From positions 124,001 to 188,000 of the forward strand of contig CAZVHP010000005.1 of NCBI GenBank assembly GCA_964627305.1: DNA of 64,000 nt. Reading direction: 5' to 3'. The stretch's first letter is position 1. Every line of letters starts with the position of its first letter. Origin of the DNA: WJKG01 sp964627305 (GTDB taxonomy: Bacteria; Zixibacteria; MSB-5A5; GN15; FEB-12). Of this stretch, positions 9,201 to 18,255 are shown piece by piece. The notes below the pieces were generated by a model. That model was not told where the DNA came from, did no database searches, and saw only the letters and a program-made list of their open reading frames with translations. The position numbers and the translations under genes are program-made.

Positions 9201-11134
9201 TCGGAAACGACTTGACGCCGGGGTCGGGTGGTGACTACAACGCCAACATCAGCGGCACGCAATGGGTGTATTCACCGCTGATTGATTGCTCGGATTACGA
9301 CGGAGTCGAGTTGTACTTCTGGCGCTGGCTCGGGGTGGAGTCTTCGAGCTATGATCATGCCTACTTCGAGGTGTTCGACGGTACCACGTGGCACCGCTTG
9401 TTCGAAAACGGCGCCACTATGGATGATCAGGCGTGGACAGAGCAGTTCTACGATGTTTCCACATATGCCGATGAGAATCCCAGTTTCCAGATTCGTTTCG
9501 GGATGGGGCCGACTGACGGCTCGATGCAGTATTGCGGGTGGAATATCGACGATGTCATGCTCAAAGGATACAACCAGGCGACCGGAACGGCCGTCATGGA
9601 CCTTCAGGTGAGCAACATCGCCGATACGCTTCATCAGAACGAGTCGGCTGCCCACGGCTTCTGGATTAAGAACACCGGTGATGGCAAGCTCAAGGTTGCT
9701 TTCGAGTCTGACGAGACATGGATTGTTCACTCGAATATGATGATCCAGGTCAACCCTTATGACAGCATCGAGTTCGTCGTCACCCTGAACACCACTGGTA
9801 TGGCGTGCGGTGATCATTCCGGAATGATCACCTATACGACCAATGATGGCACGCATCCTTCGGGCAGCATCCCGGTCAGTCTGCATATACCGTCGCCCGC
9901 CATGAGCATGTCACTTGCGGACATCAATGCATCGCTGTCTCCCGAGGAGACGGTGGATATCCCCATGGTTATCGAGAACGCCGGCCCCGGTCGGTTGAAC
10001 TGGTCGCTGTCATGCACCATGTTCACTGGTAAGGACGCCCGCCCCCGTGCTGTCGTCTCCGAAGCGGGCGCTGTTCTGGGGTATCATGATGCCGACGACA
10101 AGGAAGGCTCGGAACCTGAGCCGTATTTCGCTCCGCTCGAGAAGGGCGCCGGTGGACCGGATGAGTACGGTTATCGCTGGACTGACTCCGATGAACCGGC
10201 CGGACCGGGCTTCAACTGGATCGATATCTCAGGTATCGGCACCGAGGTGGCTCTTGGTGACGATGACTCCGACGGTCCGTTCCCGATCGGTTTCTCGTTC
10301 CCGTTCTACGAGGACTTCTATGACGAGATATACATCGGTTCCAACGGCATCCTGACCTTTGGTAGCGGAAGCAACTCACGCGCCAACCAGCCCATTCCCA
10401 CAGCTACCATACCCAACAACCTGATTGCTATGTGGTGGGATGACCTTGATCCTCGTCACGGCGGCAATATCTGGTACTACTTCGACGCTGATCAGCAGCG
10501 GTTCATTGTCACCTTCAGCGAGATTCGCAATTACCAGTATCCTTCTGGCACCGGTTCGCTGACATTCCAGGCGGTTCTGTACCCTGACGGCAAGATCTTC
10601 CTGCAGTACAGTGTCATGGACCCGGGCGAGGATAACCTGGAGAACGCCACCGTTGGTATTGAGGACCCGACAGGAACTGACGGTTTGCAGATCTGCTACA
10701 ACCAGGCGTACATGCGCGACTCGCTGGCCATCATGATTAGTGCCTGGCGCTGGCTGTCGGTCAGCCCCATGTTCGGCGCTATAGAGCCATTCACAGCCGA
10801 CACTGTCATCGTAAGTCTGACAACCACTGACCTTGAAGAAGGCGTGTACACAGGACAGATCGACCTGACCAGCAACGATCCACTCAATCCTACTGGTTCT
10901 GTGCCGGTTACCATGACGATCGCCTCTTACATCTGCGGTGATGTCGATGGAAACCAGGTTGGCCCCAACGTGCAGGACCTGACGTACTTCGTGGATTACC
11001 TGTTCAATGACGGCCCGCCGCCGCCTCAACCGGCTGCGGCCAATGTTGACGGGATGCCCGGACTCAACGTATCGGACCTGACCAGATTGGTCGATTACCT
11101 GTTCAACGATGGTGATCCTCTCACGTGCGATTAG
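6239..11134 (+). CDS. Secreted gingipain-like peptidase (family C25) with adhesin-like modules and dockerin-like tail
   Basis: GTG start preceded by TTAGGAGG at 6-base spacing. The product has 1631 residues: a signal peptide (1-25), a C25-type propeptide region (about 30-250), the C25 catalytic domain (about 260-630) with the N-Y-T-A-H-C-G-H motif (His-453 candidate catalytic) and G-I-G-N-C-C-L-A-N-T-F (Cys-486 candidate nucleophile), then Ig/CARDB-like beta repeats (about 640-930). Next comes a jelly-roll adhesin-like module (about 935-1111, with F-W-R-W-L-G-V-E and Y-C-G-W-N-I-D-D-V), further beta domains, a nidogen-like region (about 1311-1500) and a dockerin-like tail (about 1565-1631). 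The predicted role is an extracellular cysteine endopeptidase anchored or assembled through its C-terminus. The adhesin module recurs in the M28 peptidase at 34948-37371. A terminator hairpin follows at 11174. Confidence 0.92.
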   Translation: MRKLVVYLSCTILLLAASSVAVLAQTSVKVSDSPTGVRMLSQDQQGITLKVDVGEVDFIDVATREGVFATPVVKGFGRSHNIGEPDLPTANRLLSIPYNCDLKVSVIGFDVEEIDLTALGVDKLLLPTQPSISKSEDPASVPFEFNQTVYSQSAFYSQELAQAEVLGVMRSLNIGRVTVSPMQYNPVENKLRVYTNITVQIEYIGADWYLTDQKHAAYYCPLFEPLYNKLFNYEPMTGQKDDLVQYPVKYVIVSDPMFEAQLQPFIQWKTEKGFMVVEAYTNDIGTSSAAIKSYLQDLYENATPEDPAPSFVLLVGDDQQIPAFSGSAGSHITDKKFVEYTGDNFPEVYIGRFSAQNTSQLQPQIDKTLEYEQYTMPDPTYLEEVTLISGVDGTYAITHGNGQINYGTNLYFNAAHGIYPNVWLYPASAGSGVAADIRQTVNDGVGFMNYTAHCGHTGHGDPSFTVSDINNLTNEHKYLLGIGNCCLANTFGSSYSTPCFGEAFVQAEAKGGIGYIGGTNSTYWYEDYYWGVGYGPVVGAGPTYEETGLGAYDGLFHDHGEPVNQHYVTNSAIFFAGNMAVTESGSSRIAYYWEIYCLMGDPSVMTYLGIPAVNSVSHAATILMTATEFEVLADPGSYVGLTMDGVLHGAGYIDASGSVTLQLDAFGVPGTAKLVVTGQNKQPYIVDVQVIAPNGPYVVYDSSDYNDATGNMDGRVDAGETIAMGLQVKNVGPDDAFNVEGYLSTTDTFVTVTDDYAAFGTVDGNDGTSYVADAYGFKVASSAPDQHKIRFDLSVTGTDRDTWEGSFNVTVHAPVLNLVSVTIQDYSGNNNGILDPGETADLLVTVANSGSAIAGLTTGLLTESDMYVTVDDDYGDFGDIPANGGTADNSVSVFTVTADPACPMGHLLTGTITLNCDLGYEVELTFEMIVGDREPIWVDDFSVDQGWTGLGGSAEWTIGPCTGGAGSDSYGGPDPSQDHTQAGDNQVLGNDLTPGSGGDYNANISGTQWVYSPLIDCSDYDGVELYFWRWLGVESSSYDHAYFEVFDGTTWHRLFENGATMDDQAWTEQFYDVSTYADENPSFQIRFGMGPTDGSMQYCGWNIDDVMLKGYNQATGTAVMDLQVSNIADTLHQNESAAHGFWIKNTGDGKLKVAFESDETWIVHSNMMIQVNPYDSIEFVVTLNTTGMACGDHSGMITYTTNDGTHPSGSIPVSLHIPSPAMSMSLADINASLSPEETVDIPMVIENAGPGRLNWSLSCTMFTGKDARPRAVVSEAGAVLGYHDADDKEGSEPEPYFAPLEKGAGGPDEYGYRWTDSDEPAGPGFNWIDISGIGTEVALGDDDSDGPFPIGFSFPFYEDFYDEIYIGSNGILTFGSGSNSRANQPIPTATIPNNLIAMWWDDLDPRHGGNIWYYFDADQQRFIVTFSEIRNYQYPSGTGSLTFQAVLYPDGKIFLQYSVMDPGEDNLENATVGIEDPTGTDGLQICYNQAYMRDSLAIMISAWRWLSVSPMFGAIEPFTADTVIVSLTTTDLEEGVYTGQIDLTSNDPLNPTGSVPVTMTIASYICGDVDGNQVGPNVQDLTYFVDYLFNDGPPPPQPAAANVDGMPGLNVSDLTRLVDYLFNDGDPLTCD

Positions 11135-11173
11135 CTTGTTAGCTTGCGCTGACAGTCCTAATTGAACCACAGG

Positions 11174-11199
11174 CAGCCGCCTCCGCAAGGGGGCGGCTG
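11174..11199 (+). terminator. Rho-independent terminator after the C25 peptidase
   Basis: An 11-bp stem (one G-T wobble) closes on a GCAA tetraloop: CAGCCGCCTCC / GGGGGCGGCTG. It is followed by TTTCG, only a short T-run. It lies 40 bases after the peptidase stop codon. Confidence 0.7.
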
Positions 11200-11344
11200 T
11201 TTCGTGCGAGTGATCATCGGGTGGCTTCTCAATTGGATTGCATGGGGCGCCATCAGTACTTATATTTCCGTAGCAGGTGCCTCAGGATGCACCCGCTGCC
11301 CTTGCACCGCCGACTTACTCAGCCTGCAGGAAGGATCAGAGATT

Positions 11345-13648
11345 ATGGAAGACCGCTTTGTGCGATGCAGTATGCGACGACGTTGTCAGTCAGCCCTGCT
11401 GATCTTGCTAACATTGTCGTTCACAGCGCTGCTGGTGTCGGCCGGATACGCCTTGCCACCTCTTGACAGCCAGCCGTTCTGGATCAGCGGCGAGGATGAC
11501 CTGTATCACACCGGTATGATGTGGCACGACTTCAATCAGGATGGCTTCATAGATGTGTTCTTCTCCAACGGGAACGACATCGTCCGCGCGCCGAACACGA
11601 TCTATCTATCTCAAGGCGGTCAACTGCCGGCGACGGCTACCTGGTCTTCAGGCAATGCCGAGTACTCCGGGCATTGCGCCGTCGGAGACATCAACGGTGA
11701 CGGCCTGCCGGATTTTGCCGTAGCCAATTTTCTTGGCGCAGGCGGTTTCAGTCAGCCCAGCCGAACAAACCTCTACTTCAATCTGAACGGTCTACCCGGC
11801 TCCCTTCCGGATTGGGAGTCAAGCGATACGCACTGGTCCTTCTCGTGTGCGCTTGGGGATGCCGACGGTGACGGTGATCTTGACCAGGCCGTTGCAACCG
11901 GCGAGGCTTATACAAGCAAGTTCACTCCCGAGAAGGTCTACTACAATAATGGCGGTGCGCTGGAGACCTCGCCATCATGGCAGTCCTCGGTCAACACCGC
12001 AGCGATGGACGTCTTCTGGGCAGATGTTGACAACAACGGCTACCTTGACCTGCTGGTGGCCACCGATCAGGAAGGCCTGCTCATCTATTACAACTCCAGC
12101 ACCGGGCTTGCGACCTCCCCCGGCTGGCAGATGGCCAATCCTGCTCATGTCAACACTGTTATTGCCGGCGATGTCAACGGTGATGGCTGGCTGGATATTA
12201 TTGTCGCGCATAACAACCAGATTTCGACCAACGGCCGTTTTGCCATGTACCTCAATGATGGCGCCGGTGGCTTCGCGGCAACTCCCGACTGGGAATCGTC
12301 GAGCCAGGGGTATGGCGCCGCACTGGCGCTGTATGACTATGACCGCGATGGCGACCTTGATCTGGCCGCTGGACGGTGGTGGGACGCTCCCCGGATATAC
12401 GAGAACATCGGCGGCGTTTTCACGTCGACACCGGTCTGGCAGGCAGGGGTAGCAACCGTAGTTGAGGAACTCGCCTGGGTGGATGTCGATGGCGAGGGGG
12501 TTGAGAACCTCTCAGAGACTCTGGTCGGAGATGGCACTCGTAAGCTCTTCTATCTGTCCAAATCCCCCCTGTATGCTGTCGATTCGGTCGTTTCTGACGG
12601 TGCGACGCTCGGCTATGCTGCCTATTGCTATGATCTGTTTTCCGGCTGGGTCTCTCTGGCCGATGCACCCGCAACCGATCTGGCAGTGTACTACCGCTAC
12701 TCCTACAGTAACGATCTGGCAGTGGCCAACTGGGATACCGCCAATATGGTCTTTGGTAACCAGTTGCCGCCGCTGGTCAATTTCAGCGCTGTGCCGGCTA
12801 TCGGATTCGTGCCGCTTGATGTGCAGTTTGCGGATTCCTCGGTGGGCGCCACGGGCTGGCATTGGCAATTCGGCGACAGCCAGAGTTCCGAGCAGGCTTC
12901 TCCCCTGCATCAGTACACAGACCCGGGGGCCTATGATGTTACATTGACTGTCGATCTGCCCGACGGTCCCCACACTCGAACTGCAGTCAAAAGGGTTGTT
13001 GCGCTGGCCGATACCCTGATCTTTGCCGATGTGCACAGTTCTCCCGGTGATCCAATCACTATCGAGGTCTACCTGCGCAATCAGCACCCATTGCAGGAGT
13101 TGATTTTGCCTCTGACCTGGGCGGGGCCGATACAACTCAACTATGCTGGTTTCGACACCGTTGGATGTCGGACAGCCGGATTTGAACAGGTCGAATTGGT
13201 GAACTTTGATGGCTTCTTCCGACGCGCCGCCTTCAGGCTGCGTCACACCCTGAATGCTTCGGGAGACGGGATGCCGGAAGGTTACGGGAAGATCCTCAAC
13301 ATCCACTTCAGTCACAGCTCCGGTGTTGGCAGCCAGCAAATCGACACTACCAGTTTCTCCGGCAGAACACTGGAGTTCATAGCCGGCTATGCCACATTCG
13401 CACCCGCGGTCGTACCCGGTGCGCTGACCATCTCGGAGATTGCCTGCGGCGACATCAACGGCGACGGTGAAGGTCCCAATGTGTCTGATATGACTTATCT
13501 GGTATCCTATCTGTTCAGCGGTGGCCCGGAGCCGCCGAGCTTGTGGGCCGCTGACGTAAATGGTGTCCCGCCCATCAATGTTTCGGACATGACGTATCTG
13601 ATCGCGTATCTGTTCTCCGGCGGTCCGGCGCCGGTATGCGCCCAGTAA
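11345..13648 (+). CDS. Secreted FG-GAP/VCBS propeller protein with PKD, cohesin-like and dockerin-like domains
   Basis: The start at 11345 is preferred over the upstream in-frame ATG (11162), which lies in the terminator region. From 11345 the product has 767 residues and a signal peptide (basic M-R-R-R then a hydrophobic run to about 45). FG-GAP/VCBS calcium-binding blades follow (about 50-370; repeated D-x-N/D-G-D-G-x-x-D), a PKD domain (about 477-540, with W-H-W-Q-F-G-D), a cohesin-like beta-sandwich (about 556-700) and two dockerin-like repeats (about 699-767, N-V-S-D-M-T-Y-L). Having both a cohesin-like and a dockerin-like module in one chain is notable. It is probably a surface scaffold or adhesin; no enzymatic motif is seen. 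Confidence 0.85.
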   Translation: MEDRFVRCSMRRRCQSALLILLTLSFTALLVSAGYALPPLDSQPFWISGEDDLYHTGMMWHDFNQDGFIDVFFSNGNDIVRAPNTIYLSQGGQLPATATWSSGNAEYSGHCAVGDINGDGLPDFAVANFLGAGGFSQPSRTNLYFNLNGLPGSLPDWESSDTHWSFSCALGDADGDGDLDQAVATGEAYTSKFTPEKVYYNNGGALETSPSWQSSVNTAAMDVFWADVDNNGYLDLLVATDQEGLLIYYNSSTGLATSPGWQMANPAHVNTVIAGDVNGDGWLDIIVAHNNQISTNGRFAMYLNDGAGGFAATPDWESSSQGYGAALALYDYDRDGDLDLAAGRWWDAPRIYENIGGVFTSTPVWQAGVATVVEELAWVDVDGEGVENLSETLVGDGTRKLFYLSKSPLYAVDSVVSDGATLGYAAYCYDLFSGWVSLADAPATDLAVYYRYSYSNDLAVANWDTANMVFGNQLPPLVNFSAVPAIGFVPLDVQFADSSVGATGWHWQFGDSQSSEQASPLHQYTDPGAYDVTLTVDLPDGPHTRTAVKRVVALADTLIFADVHSSPGDPITIEVYLRNQHPLQELILPLTWAGPIQLNYAGFDTVGCRTAGFEQVELVNFDGFFRRAAFRLRHTLNASGDGMPEGYGKILNIHFSHSSGVGSQQIDTTSFSGRTLEFIAGYATFAPAVVPGALTISEIACGDINGDGEGPNVSDMTYLVSYLFSGGPEPPSLWAADVNGVPPINVSDMTYLIAYLFSGGPAPVCAQ

Positions 13649-13688
13649 GGGGCTGAGGTTACGCGACAAACTCAAGGAGTGAGAGGAC

Positions 13689-14522
13689 ATGAAGAACTGG
13701 TTCCGCATCGGACTTACCAAGACTACCATCGCGGGAACGCTGTTGCTCATAGCCCTTGCCGTTGTCCTGCACGGCGATACTCCCCCTGATCCGATCGGCC
13801 AGCGGTTTCACTATGAGACCAGCTTCGATCACACAGGCTATTTGAGCGATACGCCCCACTGGGGATCTCAGGTACCACAACACAAGAGCTATCCTGATGC
13901 GCGACGCGTATCATTGAAGCTGGAAGAAGAGGATGGCCCGAGTACTCCGGGAGGGACACTTGCAGGGCTCCTGAACGCTCGTAAATCAGTGCGATCATAC
14001 GCCGACCGGCCTGTTTCCTTTGAGCAGTTGTCCCGTCTGTTGCTCTCGGCCAATGGCGCTACCAGGGTCGCCGGTGGCAGTGCACGCCGAACAGCGCCCT
14101 CGGCCGGGGCACTCTATCCGATCGATGTCTATGTGGTTGCCAAAGATGTAACCGATCTGTCCCCCGGGCTGTACTACTTCAATGTTGCCGACTCCGCACT
14201 ACTGCAGATTCAAGCGAGAGACGTATCAGCGACGTTGTCGGCTGCGGCCCCCAGTCAGCCGTGGGTGGGCCCGGCTCCGGCGACTCTCATTCTGGCATCT
14301 CGCTTCGACCGCGTGACGACCAAGTATGCCGACCGGGGCTATCGCTATGCCTACATCGAATGCGGTGCGATCTGCCAGAACATCTACCTGCAGGCTACCG
14401 CTCTTGGGCTGGGAACAGTGGCGGTGGGGGCGTTTAACGATGTTGCCCTCAACGATTTGCTTGAAGCGGACGGCGTTCGTGAGGCCGGACTGCTGATCAT
14501 GCCGATTGGGGTACAGCGTTAA
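13689..14522 (+). CDS. SagB-type nitroreductase-fold oxidoreductase with N-terminal export/anchor segment
   Basis: The 277-residue product starts after AAGGAGTGAG. A hydrophobic segment at about 12-30 (signal peptide or membrane anchor) is followed by the SagB/ThcOx nitroreductase domain: R-K-S-V-R-S-Y (about 98), A-P-S-A-G-A-L-Y-P (about 137-145) and E-C-G-A-I-C-Q-N-I-Y-L-Q-A (about 225), the flavin-binding hallmarks of this subgroup. Family members use FMN; some oxidise azolines in RiPP maturation, many have no known substrate. No YcaO, precursor peptide or other RiPP gene is nearby, so a RiPP role is not supported here. It lies 40 bases after the FG-GAP protein and may be co-transcribed with it. 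Confidence 0.85.
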   Translation: MKNWFRIGLTKTTIAGTLLLIALAVVLHGDTPPDPIGQRFHYETSFDHTGYLSDTPHWGSQVPQHKSYPDARRVSLKLEEEDGPSTPGGTLAGLLNARKSVRSYADRPVSFEQLSRLLLSANGATRVAGGSARRTAPSAGALYPIDVYVVAKDVTDLSPGLYYFNVADSALLQIQARDVSATLSAAAPSQPWVGPAPATLILASRFDRVTTKYADRGYRYAYIECGAICQNIYLQATALGLGTVAVGAFNDVALNDLLEADGVREAGLLIMPIGVQR

Positions 14523-14646
14523 CCGAGTTCGCTCAACGCAACGGAGTGCTGGCGACGTAGCGCAACGGTGATGTTCCTCAGTGGTGTAGCGGCTACAGGA
14601 ACCACGCAACTGAAGCGGCCTTGATTCCTTCATCCGAATTCTTCGT

Positions 14647-14675
14647 TTGCGCCACGATGCCAGCCACGCTATACT
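14647..14675 (+). promoter_or_regulatory. Sigma-70-like promoter of the tricorn peptidase gene
   Basis: TTGCGC, 17-base spacer, TATACT. The start codon is at 14725 with AGGAGG directly upstream. The same hexamer pair with a 16-base spacer is found at 27638-27665. Confidence 0.5.
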
Positions 14676-14724
14676 AATCTCCTGTTTCAAAAAGTCGTCT
14701 TCTTTATCTATTATAGGAGGTATC

Positions 14725-17700
14725 ATGTCGCGCCTGTTGATGGCAATGTTAGTTCTTGGGCTGCAACTGATGACTACGTCCGCTGCTGGCGAGGAGGGCC
14801 GCCTGCTTCGATTCCCTGATGTCTCATCTGACCATGTGGCTTTCGTCTGGGCCAGCGACATCTACGTGGCCCCTCGCGAGGGAGGACAGGCAATCCGCCT
14901 GACCAGTCATGAGGGACTGGAGCTGTTTCCGCGATTCTCACCGGACGGTAACACTATCGCGTTTACGGCCCAGTATGATGGGCCATGTGCGGTTTACACG
15001 ATGCCGCTGAGCGGCGGCACACCGAAGCGACTGACATATCACCCCGGAGTCCCCATCGGAAGCGAACGCATGGGACCGGACAATGTCGTTATAGACTGGC
15101 ACCCTGATGGTACGAAGATACTGTTTCGAAGCCGTCGCGACGCGATCGATTCCTGGGAGGGCAGAGTGTTCTGGGTGGATACGTCCGGCGGTCTGCCGAC
15201 ACCACTGCCGATGGTGTCGGCTGGATTCACCAGCCTTTCCCCCGAGGGAGACAAGGTGGCCTTCTGCCCTGTCTATCGGGACTTCCGCACATGGAAGCGA
15301 TATAAGGGCGGCATGGCACAGGATGTCTGGATTTTCGACATGACCGACACCACCTCTGAGAAGATCACAGACTGGATCGGCACGGACAATGTACCTATGT
15401 GGTACCAGGACCGCATCTACTTCAATTCCGATCGCACCGGTCACTTGAACCTGCATTGCTATGATGTATCGACCGGCGAGATTCGGCAGGTTACCCACTA
15501 CGACCAATACGATGTGCGCTGGCCTGCGCTCGGCCCTGACGCGATCGTCTTCGAATACGCCGGATGGTTGCACGTCATGGACCTGCCCTCGGAGGCAGTT
15601 CACAAGCTGACGATCCACATCAACTCCGACCGACCTCTTATGCGTCAGGAGACGGTCGATGTCAGCGAGATGATACGCGAGGCTGACATATCGCCCGACG
15701 GAAAGCGCATCGTGGTCAGCGCCCGTGGGGAGCTGTATTCACTGCCGGCGAAATATGGTGATGACCGAAATCTTACGGGGCATACCTCGGGATCGGTCGA
15801 GTCGGATCCGGCGTGGTCACCTGATGGCCGATGGATCGCCCATATTTCCGATCGCACTGGAGAAGACGAGGTCTATCTCGTCTCGCATGACGGGACGCAG
15901 ACGATTCAACTGACGAACGACGGATACTGCCGACGTTACCAGCCAGTCTGGTCTCCCGACAGCGAACTCCTGACGTTGTCGGATAAAGACAACAACCTCT
16001 GGCTGGTGGATGTGGAACGCAGGACTACGACGAAGATAGACAGCTCCGCCCTCGGAGAAATCAACGACTACACCTGGTCACCGGACAGCCGCTGGATCGC
16101 GTACTCCAAACCGAACGAAAATCGACTACAGAGTGTATTCTTGTACTTCTTAGCCGACAAGACGGTTCGACCGGTTACGCCGGATATTGCCACCGACTAC
16201 AATCCTGTCTTTGACCCGGAAGGGAGATACCTCTATTACCTGTCAGACCGTGACTTTAACCCACTAACGAGCGAGTACGAGTTTCAGTTTGTCAATCGCT
16301 CAATCACGAACCTCTATGCTGTTCTTCTGACCCGTGACGCGCCCGATCCCTTCGGCCCGCGTCATGACGAAGTCACAATCGGTGATGCCGGTTCCGGTTC
16401 CGAGGCGGAGAGCAAGGGCGTCCGCAACAAAGACGAAACGAAGAATCGCAAACCACCTGCTGTGGTGATTGACTTCGATGGCATTATGCAACGCCAGGTT
16501 GCCTTTGATCATGGTCCCGGCGAATACAGCAATTTGACGGCCATTAAGGGTGCTGTCTTCTTCACCAGCAATCCCCTTCGCGGTCTGCGGGGTCAACTCG
16601 GAGACTCGCAGCGCGAGCTTCACAAATACGACCTGGCGGAGCGCAAGGGGGATTGTTTCTTGAGCAGCATCAGGGACTATGTCGTTTCGTCCAGCGGTGA
16701 GAAGATGCTTATTCGTACAGGCAGGAAGCAATTCCACATTGTCAGCACCGCAGGCAACAAAGCCGACACGGAGGACACGCGGGTGCCGATTGGCAGGCTG
16801 GACATGTTGCTTGATCGCAGCGCGGAATACCGTCAGATATTCGAGGACGTCTGGCGGCAGTATCGAGATTTCTTCTATGACCCTCACATGCACGGGTTGG
16901 ACTGGCAGGCCAATAAAGAGAAGTACCGAGTGCTTCTCCCCCACGCTGCCCACCGCTTCGACCTCATTTACATTCTTGGAGAGATGATCAGCGAACTGGC
17001 CTGTTCTCACACGTACGTAGGAGGCGGCGACTACTGGCGACCCGGCAGCAATCAGGTGGGGCTGCTCGGTGCTGACATTGTGGCCGATCAGAAGACCAAC
17101 CGTCTGAGAATCAACCGAATCCTGCGCGGTGAACACTGGGACGAGAACCTGCGCTCGCCGCTGCGTGCGCCGGGAGCCGAGGTTGCCGAGGGCGACTTCC
17201 TGCTGGCAATCAATGGCCGGGAGTTAACGGCCCAGGACAACCCATACCGCCACCTGCAGAACACCGTGGGCAAGACAGTGAAGCTCACGGTGAACAGCAG
17301 GCCGGCAATGGAGGGGGCGCGGACGGTTTCGGTGGAGCCACTATCCGGCGAGGGAACGCTGCGCTACTTCGATTGGGTCGAGAGTCGCCGGGAGTACGTC
17401 GACTCTGCATCGAACAGCCAGTTCGGATATCTTCACATCCCCGACATGGGTGGCTGGGGCCTCCTTCGATTCGTACGCATGTTCTACCATCAGGCCCGCA
17501 AACCGGGATTGATTATGGACGTCCGATATAATGGTGGTGGATTCGTCTCGCAACTGATTCTGGATCGGCTGCTCAAAAGACCCGTGGCCATGTGGGCCGA
17601 TCGCGAAAACGGTGTCGGTCCAACACCCGGCACCGCAATACGTGGTCACATGGTGACTCTTCTGAATGAACACTCCTGCTCCGACGGTGACATCTTCCCC

Positions 17701-18018
17701 TGGTGCTTCCGCGAGTACGGACTGGGGCCGTTGATCGGTACCCGTAGCTGGGGAGGCGTGGTCGGTATCGACGGGCACGGTCCCCTCTCCGATGGTGGCT
17801 ATGTCTACACCCCGGAGTATGCCATGTTCGACCTTCAGGGCGAATGGGTGATCGAGAATGTGGGTGTTGAACCTGATTCGGTGGTTCAGAACACTCCGGA
17901 TCGAAGAACCCGGGACTACGATGATCAGCTTGATGCCGCTATCAGGTATCTCAAGAACCAGCTGGAGCACGAGCCGGTATCGTTGCCCGATCGGCCAGAT
18001 CCGCCGCAGCCACGATAG
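14725..18018 (+). CDS. Secreted tricorn-type peptidase (family S41)
   Basis: Start at 14725 is supported by ATAGGAGGTATC immediately upstream and by a signal peptide (1-21, ending near T-S-A-A-G). The product has 1097 residues: TolB/WD-like beta-propeller repeats (about 25-700), a mixed helical segment with S-H-T-Y (His-762), a PDZ domain (about 800-870) and the S41 core with D-V-R-Y-N-G-G-G and C-S-D-G-D-I-F. By alignment with archaeal Tricorn the triad is His-762, Ser-986 and Glu-1044; the Ser-to-Glu spacing (58) equals that of Tricorn (S965-E1023). It is expected to degrade oligopeptides outside the cytoplasm, probably in the periplasm. A strong terminator follows at 18061. Confidence 0.94.
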   Translation: MSRLLMAMLVLGLQLMTTSAAGEEGRLLRFPDVSSDHVAFVWASDIYVAPREGGQAIRLTSHEGLELFPRFSPDGNTIAFTAQYDGPCAVYTMPLSGGTPKRLTYHPGVPIGSERMGPDNVVIDWHPDGTKILFRSRRDAIDSWEGRVFWVDTSGGLPTPLPMVSAGFTSLSPEGDKVAFCPVYRDFRTWKRYKGGMAQDVWIFDMTDTTSEKITDWIGTDNVPMWYQDRIYFNSDRTGHLNLHCYDVSTGEIRQVTHYDQYDVRWPALGPDAIVFEYAGWLHVMDLPSEAVHKLTIHINSDRPLMRQETVDVSEMIREADISPDGKRIVVSARGELYSLPAKYGDDRNLTGHTSGSVESDPAWSPDGRWIAHISDRTGEDEVYLVSHDGTQTIQLTNDGYCRRYQPVWSPDSELLTLSDKDNNLWLVDVERRTTTKIDSSALGEINDYTWSPDSRWIAYSKPNENRLQSVFLYFLADKTVRPVTPDIATDYNPVFDPEGRYLYYLSDRDFNPLTSEYEFQFVNRSITNLYAVLLTRDAPDPFGPRHDEVTIGDAGSGSEAESKGVRNKDETKNRKPPAVVIDFDGIMQRQVAFDHGPGEYSNLTAIKGAVFFTSNPLRGLRGQLGDSQRELHKYDLAERKGDCFLSSIRDYVVSSSGEKMLIRTGRKQFHIVSTAGNKADTEDTRVPIGRLDMLLDRSAEYRQIFEDVWRQYRDFFYDPHMHGLDWQANKEKYRVLLPHAAHRFDLIYILGEMISELACSHTYVGGGDYWRPGSNQVGLLGADIVADQKTNRLRINRILRGEHWDENLRSPLRAPGAEVAEGDFLLAINGRELTAQDNPYRHLQNTVGKTVKLTVNSRPAMEGARTVSVEPLSGEGTLRYFDWVESRREYVDSASNSQFGYLHIPDMGGWGLLRFVRMFYHQARKPGLIMDVRYNGGGFVSQLILDRLLKRPVAMWADRENGVGPTPGTAIRGHMVTLLNEHSCSDGDIFPWCFREYGLGPLIGTRSWGGVVGIDGHGPLSDGGYVYTPEYAMFDLQGEWVIENVGVEPDSVVQNTPDRRTRDYDDQLDAAIRYLKNQLEHEPVSLPDRPDPPQPR

Positions 18019-18060
18019 TTGCACCACACAGGCCCAACTTCCGAGACTCCTTTCCAGTCT

Positions 18061-18090
18061 ACGGCCGATGACCTTACGGTTGTCGGCCGT
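18061..18090 (+). terminator. Rho-independent terminator after tricorn peptidase
   Basis: A 13-bp stem (two G-T wobbles) with TTAC loop, outer arms ACGGCCGA/TCGGCCGT, followed by TTTCCT. It begins 42 bases after the stop codon. Confidence 0.75.
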
Positions 18091-18255
18091 TTCCTGCCTG
18101 GCAGACAATAGTGTCTACGCACGCTGGTTGTCCGACATGCTCCGATTGTACATCAGATTTATTAGGTGACACGAGCCATTGCGAAGCCTACCATTCAGTG
18201 CGAATATCAGCGACAGCATCAGGGTGCTGATTTCGAGTGACTGAGGGAGTCTTAC

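Noticed and set aside
12512..13750. 412-codon open frame on the minus strand
   Set aside because: Antisense shadow of the FG-GAP/dockerin gene caused by its GC-rich codon pattern. It has no domain character.
13689..14522. RiPP (thiazole/oxazole peptide) biosynthesis cluster around the SagB-like gene
   Set aside because: No YcaO cyclodehydratase, precursor peptide, leader peptidase or dedicated transporter is nearby.
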